Shown piece by piece: positions 45,836-57,620 of a stretch of DNA of 64,000 bases (positions are counted from its first letter, which is position 1; each line of letters opens with the position of its first letter). The position numbers and the translations under genes were made by a program. Location of the stretch: positions 97,395,235 to 97,459,234 of the forward strand of contig OY829326.1 of assembly GCA_963691655.1 (NCBI GenBank), given 5' to 3'. Below the pieces are notes generated by a model, which was given only the letters and a program-made list of their open reading frames with translations, made no database searches and was not told where the DNA came from. This DNA is from Toxonevra muliebris (taxonomy: Eukaryota > Arthropoda > Insecta > Diptera > Pallopteridae).

Positions 45836-48079
45836 GTAAGCATCATAATCATACATTTAAGTGTTAAGATATTTTTGCAAAACAAAATAAAAAATGAGAA
45901 AAAAGAGATCAAAATTATTTAATTTAAGAAAAAATTAAAGTGTTTTTTTGAAATTTTTTTTTAGAAAAAGTGTAAAATATTTTTAATCTAACTTTTTTTT
46001 TAAATACCAACAACTATAAAAATGATGTCGCTCTCTAACAGGCACACATGGTAACCTTAATCGTGCCCTTTAAATTCAAACTCGTAATTTATGCATTGAA
46101 CAAAAAATGTTGTAGTTTTTATTTTCATGGACATTTTACCATTCAAGTTTTAATTATTTGAAATTAATAATTTATAAAACAAAGAAAAGAAGCAATATCT
46201 ACAATAAATTATTAATGTCCAGTATTATTTTTTATTATTGTTTGGTGCTTGCAGCTATTTTTAGATTTTGTTTAAATTAAAAAGCGCATGTGTGCAGACA
46301 CATGCACACAAAACAAAATGTTTATTAGCTTTAAGCCACAATTTCTAAGCGTTTGATAAGTTAATTGAAAAACAAAATTACAAATAAATGTTTAGCGCCG
46401 CTAGTGGGGTATGGTTTTGACAATGCAATGCAAAAACTAAATGAACATGTTTGTGTTTATATTTGAGTGCGTATGTGTGGTTTGTCGTGCAATCACGTCT
46501 CCATCAGCATACGAATACATTCGCTACTAACTCCATAGAAACATACAGGTTTTCTCAGATAGACACTATGGCGGCGTCGCGCGTGTAATTCGTTCACGCG
46601 TGTTTCTAGACTTGTGCTAGTTGTACTACTGCAGTGTCATCATCATCAACATCATTTTAATTTCCATAAATTCTCACCAATTTTATTATTATTTTTAATA
46701 TTTTCAATGCATGCATTTCGTGCCAGTTTTGCTGCTTTTTTTTTGAAGTGGTCAGTCGGCCAGTCAATGCAGACCCATAGGCAGATAGACTAGACACGTG
46801 AATTTTACTTTGTTATTTAAACATTTCTTTACAGCAATGCATTTTATATTTAGTTTGTAATGTTTTTTTTTTCTCCTTTTATTCTCTCTCATGCACCATA
46901 AAGTTGAATGGCACTTGCTGTTCTTGTTGTTATTGCATATATGCATAAATTTGCATATGATTTTGTAATGTTTTCAACAATTTGTTTTTTTTTTCATCAA
47001 GTGTCAAATTATGCATACTAATTGCTATTACTTTGTTTTCATTTTTGATGTGATTAAAACTGGGTAACAAATTTTTGTTTTTAAAAATTGATGTTACACT
47101 TATGAAACAATTGGCTTAAATTATCAGTAGTTATTAGTGATGATTCTGATTTGTCAGTCGGTAAATGTCCATTTCTTTTGTTGAGGAATTCACTCTTGGA
47201 ACGTTACGGCAATACTACAAATTATTTAGCGCCACTTATTAATTATATAATAATTCAATACGTTTCAATACGATTCAATACGATACATTTTCCTACTCGA
47301 ATTCATATTTATTTTTTATTTTACTTCTAAACTAAAATTTAATTCAGTTATCATTTGTAATGGGTAAATTGAACTGATAAACTTATATTTAATTTTTTTT
47401 TTGGAAATGAGCCTGAAAAATTTGAATACAATAACTGTGAACATCTAAAAAAAAAAAAAAAACTGAGAACGCAATTGAATTTTTTTTTGTACTAATTATA
47501 TAAAAATGATGTGCAAAGCTTGATCAGTGTCACTTTTTGTGAAACAAATATTGCACTTTTTATTACTAATTTGAAAAGCAGATTTTTTTTTTAATGCCAT
47601 TTTTTTAAATACGATAATCAAAATAATATAATTTGGAATATATTCCTAGCTGTGTATTATAAAATTCCTATAAAACAATTAAGAAAAAAATTACCAGAAA
47701 CGATCATTTTACATTCGTCACTTTTGTGAGCAAATTGTTTTTATTTCAACGAGTTCTCTTTTCATATTTGCATTTTATGCAGTATTTTCTTTCAAAACTG
47801 ATAGAATATAAGGCTGTGCATTTCCTTTATTTAGATCATACGAAATAGAGAGTCAGCTGATATAGCTGTGACGTCAATTAGACATTTAAAAAAATTCATC
47901 TACTTACATTTTGTTCAGACACATAGGGATGGTTCCAAATATAATGAATATTGGCGATTAAAAACAATAAAAATTTCATGTTTCAAAAATTTGTGTACCG
48001 TTAATTTTATTCAAGTTTAAAATATATGCAGGCTACACTGTCCATCAATTTAAAAATGTCCAACTGACATCATGCGTAA
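45836..48079. other. AT-rich non-coding stretch with possible control DNA
   Basis: 46021-46052 has ATGATGTCGCTCTCTAACAG, a 10-codon frame with a donor-like ATG|GTAACC. 46565-46600 is CG-rich (ATGGCGGCGTCGCGCGTG) including a PHO/YY1-like ATGGCGGC. 46935-46958 has GCATATATGC and TTTGCATAT octamer-like sites. A TTCAATACG motif recurs three times at 47252-47282. Confidence 0.35.
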
Positions 48080-48097
48080 GGAGAGAGAGAGAGAGAC
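48080..48097 (+). repeat. (GA)n tract
   Basis: About eight GAGA units, a possible GAGA-factor site or plain microsatellite. Confidence 0.8.
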
Positions 48098-51000
48098 ATA
48101 TTTTAGTCAACCAAATAGCTTAACCTTGTATTCTATCCATATTAGCTCTACTTACAATGCTATCTGGTGTGACTTTATTTGCAAGAGTGTGGAAAAAGCA
48201 GGAAGAAGTGATATTTCCACATTGGTTTATATACAGATTGGGCACCCATGTGCTCATTGTGGCACTCCTGCATAGCCTAAAAATTATTATTTTCTGTTAT
48301 TCCAAATTTTCGAGGAAAAAATAAACTTGGAAAAATATGTCGAAACCTCTGAACTATTTAATGGATGCATCTAGGGAGGATTTAACTTTGTATGTCTATG
48401 TTTCTTCATTTCCGCGAGAGTCCTGTACATGCTATTTTTCTCTGTGCTGTTTGATAGTTGAAAAATAATACATGTTCAATATGTAGAATTCAATAACAAC
48501 CTGAAATACTTTGTATAAAGAATGATTGAAGTTTTATGCATGCAGTTTATAAAAAATATTGCTTAGGTGAATAATCCCAGTCGGTATTTTCGATCCCGGA
48601 AAATACTTTCACGATACGCCAAAAAAAAAAAAAACGCTTTTAAATCGCCGGTGATGTCGCTGTCAGATCTCTCATTCTTCGCGAGAAATTGTGTTATTTT
48701 GGCGATTCGCAGACAAGGTCAACCGGCGGCGCACAAAGAAAATTTTCAATGAACCAGGAGGGTTTTTGGCGAATCATAAAAGGCTCGCCGAATACTTTTT
48801 ATTCGCTATCACGTGCCATCTAGAAATATACATATTTAAGAGTAGGTTTTTCTGTTGTTTTTCATTATTATTGCTTTGGGCAACAAAATCTTTCATTAGT
48901 TATTTGTTTTGAATTCAAGCTGTAGCTCTTTTAACAATCAGATGGAAGATGGAAGAATCTTCTCAATACTAGCTGGGATACAATCAAAACCGTCGGTAAA
49001 GCAAAACACGGTCCAAGAGCCTACGTTGTCTATGTGATTTTTTTTCTAGACTCACATTGAAAAATGTTAAGCCTAAATTCAGGACATGTAGTGAAAGTAT
49101 ATATCGTTAAATATATTTAAAAATAACCTCCTAAGCAAAGCAAACAAACTGTTTACGGATAAAGTTTTTTAAAAAAATTACAAGCATAACATTTTCTTAT
49201 CATAATTTCCACAAAATTTTGATCAAAACTGTATCTCTCTTTTTTAACTACAAATATCTTGCTTATTATAGTCCCTGTCACATCGCATGCACTGAAGCTG
49301 CCTCTGAATTATTTTACAGACTCGGTTCGACCGAGTAGGCTAACTCAAGAGGACTTTCGCGATTGTCTCAAGCAAATTTTTAATGGTACTATAAATAGGT
49401 ATACTTGTATAAAGGACAATAACATTCTTATCGCTTTACAGATATCAGTTCATAAAAATAATAAAACCAGGACGCTATTTTTAACAGTTTTTTTTTTAAT
49501 TTTTATATTTCTTGTGTACATACATATGTGTGTGTGCACAAAACATACCAAGTGCGCAAACATGATTGGCCTTTTCCGCTGTTTAACACCAAAATTTAAG
49601 CTTTATAAATTTAGAAATTAACTCTATTTTGAGTCAATTACACCTGAAAGTTTTCCAGTCTATAGTATGTTACAAAAACTTCCACTAAAAATCAAAAATC
49701 ATGTCTATATGTTCAGATATAATTTTGTTAACGTTGGATAGTACTTTCCAAAACCACTGATTTTTTCCTGATTCAAGAATATTATAATGATTAAAGCGGA
49801 AGTGTTTAATGCTGATATCGCTAATCTGTTGATAGTTAAGTGTTTTGTTGACCCTTGATATTACGCAGAAATAAGTAGATAGCGTTTTATTTTCGATGCT
49901 GTCATTTCAAATAGACACTATCTACGAAAATTAAAGTTGTACATGCTTTTTATTTGCTCCACTTACCCAATTCAATGGAATATTTCTCTTTTCTTTCATA
50001 CTTTTTTTTATTTTTTATTCCATTTAATTCACACAAAATTTTTCCATCTTTTTTACATATAAAAAAAAAAAAAACTCACATAAATACGTACATATTTATT
50101 ATGTATAATATTTCCTGAATTAGTAAGTCGATAATTGACAATTTTCGTTTTAATTGATTACTTCCACAAAACGGAAATATAATATTCGGTATAATTGCAA
50201 AAAACAGAAGCGAAACAAAATTGTTAGTGTAATGTTAATAAGAATATTTACAAAAAATTTGTAACTGTCAAAATAATAAATAAATTGTCAAAAAATAATT
50301 TATTTACGTAAAAAGGAAGAAAAAAATTAAATTGTATTTAATTATATGAATAACACACAACACAGAAACACACATACCAACGTAACTTCTTTCCTTTTGA
50401 GTGAATGTATTGCTTACAAACCTTTTTTTTTTTTGTTTTTGTTATAAAAAAATTTCACATGAAAAGAAAATGAAAAATTACTACACCAGCACATACTGCC
50501 TCCAACTACGTCAGCAAAACTCACACACACACATACAATGACACATATATATATATATATATATATATGAGTACACCCTTTGTTGAAAGTGTGGTGTAGT
50601 AATTTGGATTTGATCTTTTGTTATGACTGAGTGACAATAGAATGTTAATTTGAATTTGTACAAAAAAATAAAATAAATATATAAAACAAATACAAAACAA
50701 ATTATCACAAAATTGACAAGTCCAATCAACAAATTTTCGCACAATTATTTTATATTACAAATACACAAAACATCAACAAATAATACTTTCAAAATGTTCA
50801 AACGAAAAAAAACCATTAAATGATTGCTATATTAAGTATGATATGACAACAACTACAACGACAACAAAAAACACAAATATTTATGCTTAAATTTAAATAA
50901 ATATGTATGCAAACAAATGAAGTGTCGCTGTTGGTGACGACAATTTTCACATTTTTTTATTTATTAAAGAAAAAAAAGCAACTAAATTGCGTTAATTTAT

Positions 51001-51709
51001 TTATTTATTTATTTCTTTAATTTTGAAAAGTAAAAAAAAAAATTATTCAATCATAATTTAAATATTACAATCGTTCATAAAATGCAGGTCAAGTACTTTG
51101 AGTTTGCTTGAAGTTCCTCTGAGTTTTTTGAGTTCTCACGCCACCACTTTCGATCTCGTTGATTGTCTGTAAAATATTTTTCATGTTTGCTGTTACAAAA
51201 AAAAAAAAGTTCATTTACATTTGTGCAGTGTAAAATTTTTTAATTTAAATACAATACTAATTCACATTTAATTAACATTTTTTTTTTCTTAAAAATTTTA
51301 AAGATTTTATCGTTTTCCACACTTTTTCAATTTATGCGGACGCGCGCACGCTTTTAACATTTCATCGAATTACAAATGATTTGATTTTGTTTCATGAATA
51401 ATTAAATAGCTGATAGCGTTAATAGCTCAGGTTTACATTAGTGGCTATTTCTAGAGAATTGAACACCTGTCAGTTTAGATATTTTTTTGGTAAATTTTCA
51501 AAGTGATATGAAGTTTTATGAGATGTAACCAATTTTAGTAAAAAGAGGGCAACCAAAAACAGTGCTCCGATGAATATTTTATATTTGCACCCTAAAAAAT
51601 ATTCATCTGCTTTAATATTATTTAAATATATTCCTGGCTGCAGAACTGTAAACTTTTATGTATGAAAGCAGGTTTGAAAAAGATGTTCTAGGCAAACACT
51701 GTAATCACA
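48098..51709. other. non-coding stretch
   Basis: (CA)n at 50522-50533 and (TA)n at 50544-50568; (TTTA)n near 50995-51014. 48560-48800 is GC-richer but no frame could be recognised. The 120-codon frame at 49259-49621 becomes Phe/Ile-rich and matches nothing known to me. Confidence 0.45.
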
Positions 51710-52556
51710 ACCGCCGGTGAGAAGCCTCGATAGTTTGTACATGCTACTTGTATCCTTTACACTAAAGCAGAATTCCCTCCAAGTCACTCTGTAGCTCTAA
51801 TTTTTTTGCATAATAATCATGACATCTTTTGGAGTCACCTCTTTTGATAGACTTAAGCTTACTACTGCTTTGCTCATGACTGTATAAATTATACTTACCT
51901 TAAGCTTTCCATCCGATACTGCTTTAAGTCTCTTACATGACTTATGTACCTGTAACCGATTTCTTAAGAATTTTCTCGTACTTTATACGATTTGATTTTT
52001 TTTTTTTTTGGAGGATTCTTATCATTTTGTTGTTGTGGATGAAGTCGTACAGAATATCGAAATAGAGTGCTGTGTCTATCTAACATTGCTAGTCTCTACA
52101 ATAGTTTTCTCTACTATTTAGCATTCTGACATTGCCCAGTAATACGCCAATGACTTTACTTCTTCGTTTTCAATTTGCATACTGTATTTTTTCACAAATT
52201 GGTGCATCGATTCTCCTTTATGGTTCTCATTGCTACTGTCCTCTACTATACTATGTGCATTAGCATCGGAACTTTTTACTTCACTAGCATACCTTTCTTC
52301 ACCAAAATTCTCCAGAATTTCTACTTTCATACCAGGGGGTGCCTTAGTTGAGTCAAATGTATTGTATGGTATACAGATGCCATCATCAATGAGCATGGAC
52401 CGTTCTCTATCTCTACAACAATAAGATTCGATGGACATAAGTACAGTCAATACTTATTCTAACGTCACAATCCAGGATTCTTGTACTAACACAATGTCTA
52501 ACTTATCATCCACAAAATAGCAGAACAATTGGTGATGTTGCCTTGTTGTGGCGGGC
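51710..52556 (-). mobile_element. LINE relic: endonuclease domain and linker to RT
   Basis: Minus strand, in order: KLDIVLVQESWIV (52460-52505) matches the LINE endonuclease LDIVLVQEPW block; YNTFDSTKAPPGMKVEILEN matches the -YMPYD------PP----EIL stretch; SSDANAHSIVEDSSNENHKG then ESM carries the catalytic D-N-H block (usual DANAHH--WGSS--N-RGE). This part is open for 110 codons (52118-52450). Further on, KFLRNRLQVHKSCKR and YRVTWREFCFSV then KDTSSMYKLSRLLT (51715-51790) match the basic linker and W--FC-S------MSRL--LL block before RT. Stops separate the parts. RT proper is absent. Confidence 0.85.
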
Positions 52557-52900
52557 CTGGAATCACTATATAAATGGATTATTATTATTTTGTACCAAAT
52601 ATAGAAAGAAATGTATCAAATCAGCCAAAAATGTACCAACAATTTTAAATGATCTCTCATCGTGAAGGTCTTAGTATGCCCTGCCATAGGACAGTCACTC
52701 TAACCCAATTTATCACCGCTAATGGTAAGATATGCTCAGCAAAAAAAAACTGAGTCTTATTCCAATGCTTTTTCTGAGTCCATCGGTGACTTAAAGCAAT
52801 AAGTTCATTTTGCTTTGGTTATGTGGTTTTCGGAGGATATATGGCGCTGAATATGGTATTGTCCTCCAACAAACGATGAATTGCTATACTCACGGGTATT
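52557..52900. other. non-coding flank of the hAT-type element
   Basis: Carries TGTACCAA motifs also present to the right of the element (53965-54035) and GGAGGA-GC-TGAA-TA wording on both sides, hinting at an older host repeat into which the element jumped. Confidence 0.35.
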
Positions 52901-52908
52901 ACTGTGGT

Positions 52909-53791
52909 CACGGTTGCCACTTTGGTACAATTCTACCAAAACTGGGACATTTTTTTCCATTTTTCTGCGTTTGGTACATTGGTACATGTTTTTAAAATTT
53001 GGTACATTCTGTGTTCAAAGTTGGCTTTTATAATAATTAAGAACTCTAAACTTATTTTCCAAATATTTTTTGTTGAACAAGGTAAAATTTAAATCTATAT
53101 AATATATAATGCTTTCAAAAGAATTGTGTGTTGGACCTTAAGAGTCTCATTATATCTTGTCGCCCAAAGACTATTTTTAAAATACAAAATATAATTCAAT
53201 TAACGATACTTAAAGTCTTCTTAAACAAAAAATTTGGATGGATTATTGTTCTATGGGCTTGTAATTCTAGCAGGTAGTAGATTTAAACATTTTGTTTAAA
53301 AAGTAACAAAATGGCGGACTTCCAAATTTTTTTTTTTTAAATCGCATTGTTTTTTGTTTAAAATCGTTGTAAAAATAGGAAATAATGATTAAAATAAACA
53401 ATTCTACTACCTACGGTAGCCATTAGCGTGTAAAATAACACATTAAAAGTTCAACCCAATCGGTTCGATAGAATTCTCTCAGACCCCAGGGCCGGTCAAA
53501 AAAACGTTGTTTCGTGAAAAACGACAGATAAAGTTTTCACAACAGACGCTCTCGACTGTGAGATATAACTTCGTTAATATTTTGAATTTTGGTCTGAAAT
53601 TTACAGTATACTTTCTGTATATTGTTGAAATACATTTAAAAAAATAATCGATTTTTTGAAACTCGAACAGCAGACTACATCCTTAATAAATAAAAGTTAA
53701 TGTTACTAATTACATTGGTACATTTTTCGCCCAATTGGTACATTTTTTCCTAAATATTGGTACAAAATAAATTGAGTAAGTGGCAACCGTG
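52909..53791. mobile_element. hAT-type non-autonomous transposon
   Basis: Perfect 14-bp inverted ends, CACGGTTGCCACTT (52909-52922) and AAGTGGCAACCGTG (53778-53791), are directly flanked by ACTGTGGT at 52901-52908 and 53792-53799. The exact 8-bp duplication marks the hAT superfamily. TTGGTACA occurs repeatedly near both ends, all in one orientation (about 52921, 52970, 52979, 53000, 53714, 53733 and 53758), like the subterminal transposase-binding repeats of hAT elements. No coding frame in 883 bp. Confidence 0.92.
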
Positions 53792-54217
53792 ACTGTGGTC
53801 AAAATTTCACTTTTTTGCACTCTTTTTCTAAAACATATCAAAAATATTAAGGCAAAATTAGAAAAAATTACCCCAGTTCTCCATAGAAGTAGAAAAGGAC
53901 AATAGTATATTCGACGACACATTTTTGAGAAAAAATATACGCTGTACTGCATTTTGAACGCAAATGTACCAAAACTGTTGTTGTGATACCAATGTACTTT
54001 TTGATTTAAAATTGTATCAAAAAAGTACAATTATACCAAAAATATCACGGTGGAGGACGCTAAGCTGAAATACATTAAACTCATCAAAATAAAAATTTAG
54101 AACTAAGGTTTTGCAATCAAGAAACTTTAGTTTTTCAAATAAATTATCTATAATATTTTAATCAGAGACGAGTAAAACTGCGCTCAAAATTTTGGTTTAC
54201 ATATTAGAATCATAGAG

Positions 54218-54339
54218 CATGAGACGACACTGAGAGAGCAGACGTCAACGACTCTGCTCAGTTATATGAGCCCGATCCCCATACGGTCATATGAAAAAAA
54301 CTCGAACTCCAACGTCGGCTCTCTCAGTGTCGTCTCATG
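54218..54339. mobile_element. 122-bp palindromic MITE
   Basis: Inverted ends of about 30 bases: CATGAGACGACACTGAGAGA at 54218 and its reverse complement ending at 54339, continuing GC-GACGT inward with one mismatch. The centre holds GATCCCCATACGGTCATATG. No clear target duplication. Related fragments lie at 14900-14935 and 16411-16489, so this is a family. A transcript would fold into a long hairpin. Confidence 0.8.
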
Positions 54340-57109
54340 TGAATAATTAGAATAACAGAAACTTTTTAAACAGCGGATATAGATGCTTATTACAAGCACT
54401 TTTCATTCATGTTTCATTTGTTTTTCTTTCATAAATGGCATGGAAAACTTTTCTCGTTAAAAAAATCAAGTGGCAAAGTCAATAAATGGCAAATTCTCAA
54501 TTTTATCTTTACGAGTATATCAGTAATGATCCCGACATGAACACAATTAGCCATGATGAATTATATGATGAAGATTTGCAATTACATCTTATTATGCATT
54601 CAAGTGATTGTTGAAAAGTTAATATTAAAATAAATTACACTTAACTAATTAATTTTCGATACATTCCCTTTTCATTGTTGTGCTTTTTAACTGACTTTAG
54701 TTATATCATGATGAAAAAGATCATAAATTTTAAATTTCAACGCATTTTTATTGTAAATAATATAGAAAAAGTTGAAAAATATTTATTTTACTTATGAATA
54801 TATTTAAATACAATATTTGTTCAGCCTTTTAATGGAATTAGTGGGGATTTACTGAAACTACAGCAGACAATAAATATAAATTTAGAAATTTTTTTAAATT
54901 TTGTTTTTACGTTTTAATTTATATTACTTCTTCAAAAAACAAATTATTTAAAGTTCTAATGAAAATTTGTTATTATAGTCATAAACTATTTTAAATTTAT
55001 CTAGCAACTATTTAAACTATTTAGTGCATTAGGACTGCGGAGTTTAAGTGATTGAGTTCAAATCTGAAACAAGGCAACATAAAAAATTTATAAGTCTCGC
55101 TAGTGTGAATAAGTTTTGTTTAGGTACTCAATGGAATATTTAGAAATCAATTAATTAAAGTTTTTTCACCCATTCATTAAAAAAATCTTACAAATAGTTC
55201 TAATTTTTATGGAATTGTTAAAAAAAATCTCATAAATTAATAAAACTCACAGGTTTTTTCTGTTTTTTTTTTTTATTTGATTTGATTTTAAAAACTCTAT
55301 ACAGTTTGGCTTCTGAAAATCATAAAGTTTATTATCACCAATTTTTACGCTATTATTTCTCTTAGCTACTAATAAAAGTATAATAAAAATAATACTTTGC
55401 TATAACTACTCACTTCTTGAATAGGTTTCTGTTGCCAATTTTTATTTATTAGATTATCAAATCAAAATTCACTTAGATACTCATAAATTTTACCAACTTG
55501 CAAAAAAAAGGTATAAATAAATAATGAAAAAAAGAAGAAAAACAACAAAAGATGAACTTGTTTGATTAGACTTTGAAAAAAGAAAAAAAATTAGATCTTA
55601 TATGAGATTTACGTCATTAAATAATGTTTTATCGGACAATAGGTTTTAATTGTTTAGAAACAATATGCTCAGGTATTATATATCAAGATCTAGTTGAGGT
55701 ATTGTTTAAAAACAAAAAACATGTTAAAGGTTTTTAAATTTGACAAAGTAAAATTGGAGATTTTGATTTGATTTTGCTAACTTATATATTTTTAATAGTA
55801 ATTTCAAATGTCGGTAGATTTTTAGATAATGTAATCAAGTTGTTCTAATTTCTTTGATTTGGTACTGAATTTCCTGGTTTTCAGTTCGGTATCTCATTTA
55901 TTGCATTTCGTTTGCTCAGGTCGTTTCGGAAATAGGGGCATGGCATTTTCCTATTGTCAATTCAAATTAACGCTTTAAAAGATTCTAGTTATAAATTGTA
56001 TGGAGATTTTTCAAATCCTTTTGGAATTTTCAGATAATTTTGTCAACAAAATGAAACGGACTGGTATCATTTAATAGGCTCTAAAAATAATTTTCGGTTG
56101 GTTGATTAAAAATCTATGATTTAACTGAATATGCGTTTCCATAACTTTTAAACTCATTTGTACTCTTTCTTTTTGGTTTTTCCAAGTAGATTGGTGATTA
56201 TGAGTAGTAGGTGGTTTTTTATTTCATAATAAAACGTAAATACAAAATCAAAAGTTTACAAATTATTATCAATTGTATGGTTGTATTGTTGTTTATAAGC
56301 TTATCTAATCAAATCGACAGTAATAATGCAATCAAATGCATATATACAGTAAATAAATAAAGAATCTTAAACCGAAACGTTACAGCAAATAAATAAAAAA
56401 AAACATTAAAGTACAAAAGATACATTCATACTTGCATACAACCAATCCAGAGGAAAGTGAGGGAAATACTGCAAAGTGCTCGCTTTATGTGGCGTATACA
56501 AATCAATCAAACCGTTTGCATAGAGCAAATTGATCGATATACTGCAGCGTATAGCTTAAAAAAAATAAAATAAAAAAAGAAAAAAGCTTGTGGAAAAAGA
56601 ACAATAAATAAAAACGAAACCACATAGCTACAAGCATATAAAAGCCGCTAAATGATTGTAGAAGTAATTAAAGCATAATAATAATAATAAACGCAAAAAT
56701 TATAAAAAAAAGAATTGAAATCAATCAAACTAAAAGTTAATTATTCCAACCAATTCCGCAAAATGTTCCGTATACGTAGGCAATATTTTTTTTTGTGTAT
56801 TTATGTTGGCTGTATTGTATTACAAAAGGAAAGGTCTAGCCTTTACCTATCTGTTTCTTGTTAGGTTGTGACGAAAAATGAAAACTTTGAATGGTGAATT
56901 AGTGAAAAAGTTGCTGAAACTTTCGAAAAACGATTCAAATTGAAGTTCAATCCGAGAAATGAAACCATAAAGGAAAAGAGAACTCCTTAAATTTGAATCT
57001 ATATACACCTTAACGTAGAATAGCCAGCACTCAGTCCTTTACTTAATTAAGTTTTAATATTTTATATTGTATCAAAATCTAATAAATAATAAATACTAGG
57101 TGCTTTAAT
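54340..57109. other. AT-rich non-coding stretch
   Basis: No gene, RNA or element recognised. 56440-56550 is slightly GC-richer. Confidence 0.5.
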
Positions 57110-57620
57110 TTCTAGATTTACTCACTCAGCTCCGCCCTTGGGAGCTTAGGACTCCCAAGCATTTCTCTCTGACTTTGTTTTATGCAGTCATTTTCACGTT
57201 TTGTCATGTTGTATTTTTATCTGTTAGATCTAGATGTATGGAACGTCGCCAAGTGTTTTTTGGTCGCCCACTCCCTTGTGGGTTCCATTCAAGCGCCATT
57301 CTTGCGTTGCTGTTGGCTGGCTTTTTTAGAGTATGCCTTACCCGCCTCCAATTTTTTCTCTTAATCTGCGTTGATATTGGTTCTTCATTTGCAAGGATAC
57401 AAAGATCCTCATTTCTCATTAGATTTGGCAAGGATATTCTGCATCTGATGCGCAAACGTTTGTTAATGAAAACTTATAGTTTCTGTGTGTTATTATTTGA
57501 AATTAACCAGGTTTCACTTCCATATGTGAGGGTTGACTTTACACATGCGTTGAATATTCGGATTTTTGTTCCTCCGGAAATTTGCGAACTTCTCCAAATT
57601 AGCTGTTACATATGTTATAG
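57110..57620 (-). mobile_element. LINE relic: ORF2 C-terminus
   Basis: On the minus strand RIFNACVKSTLTYGSETWLI (57500-57565) is the RT thumb block usually worded RIFN-CVKSVLLYG-ETW. It is followed by LMRNEDLCILANEEPI, KRKNWRRVRHTLKKPAN (usual KW-WIGHTLRK) and ARMALEWNPQGSGRPKNTWR then R (usual ALEWNPQG-RGRP--TWRR). An 83-codon open stretch covers 57204-57455. Then KSERNAWES ends the protein. This wording is of the RTE-like or craniofacial-type kind, clearly different from the RNase H-bearing LINEs at 35-39 kb. The long plus-strand ORF over 57175-57630 is its antisense. Confidence 0.88.

Noticed and set aside
49259..49621. 120-codon plus-strand ORF
   Set aside because: Plausible first 60 codons but then a Phe/Ile run and no family, paralogue or splice signals that I can see.
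50511..50744. Minus-strand ORFs of 73 and 77 codons
   Set aside because: Created by (TA)n and (CA)n microsatellites (Tyr-Ile repeats).
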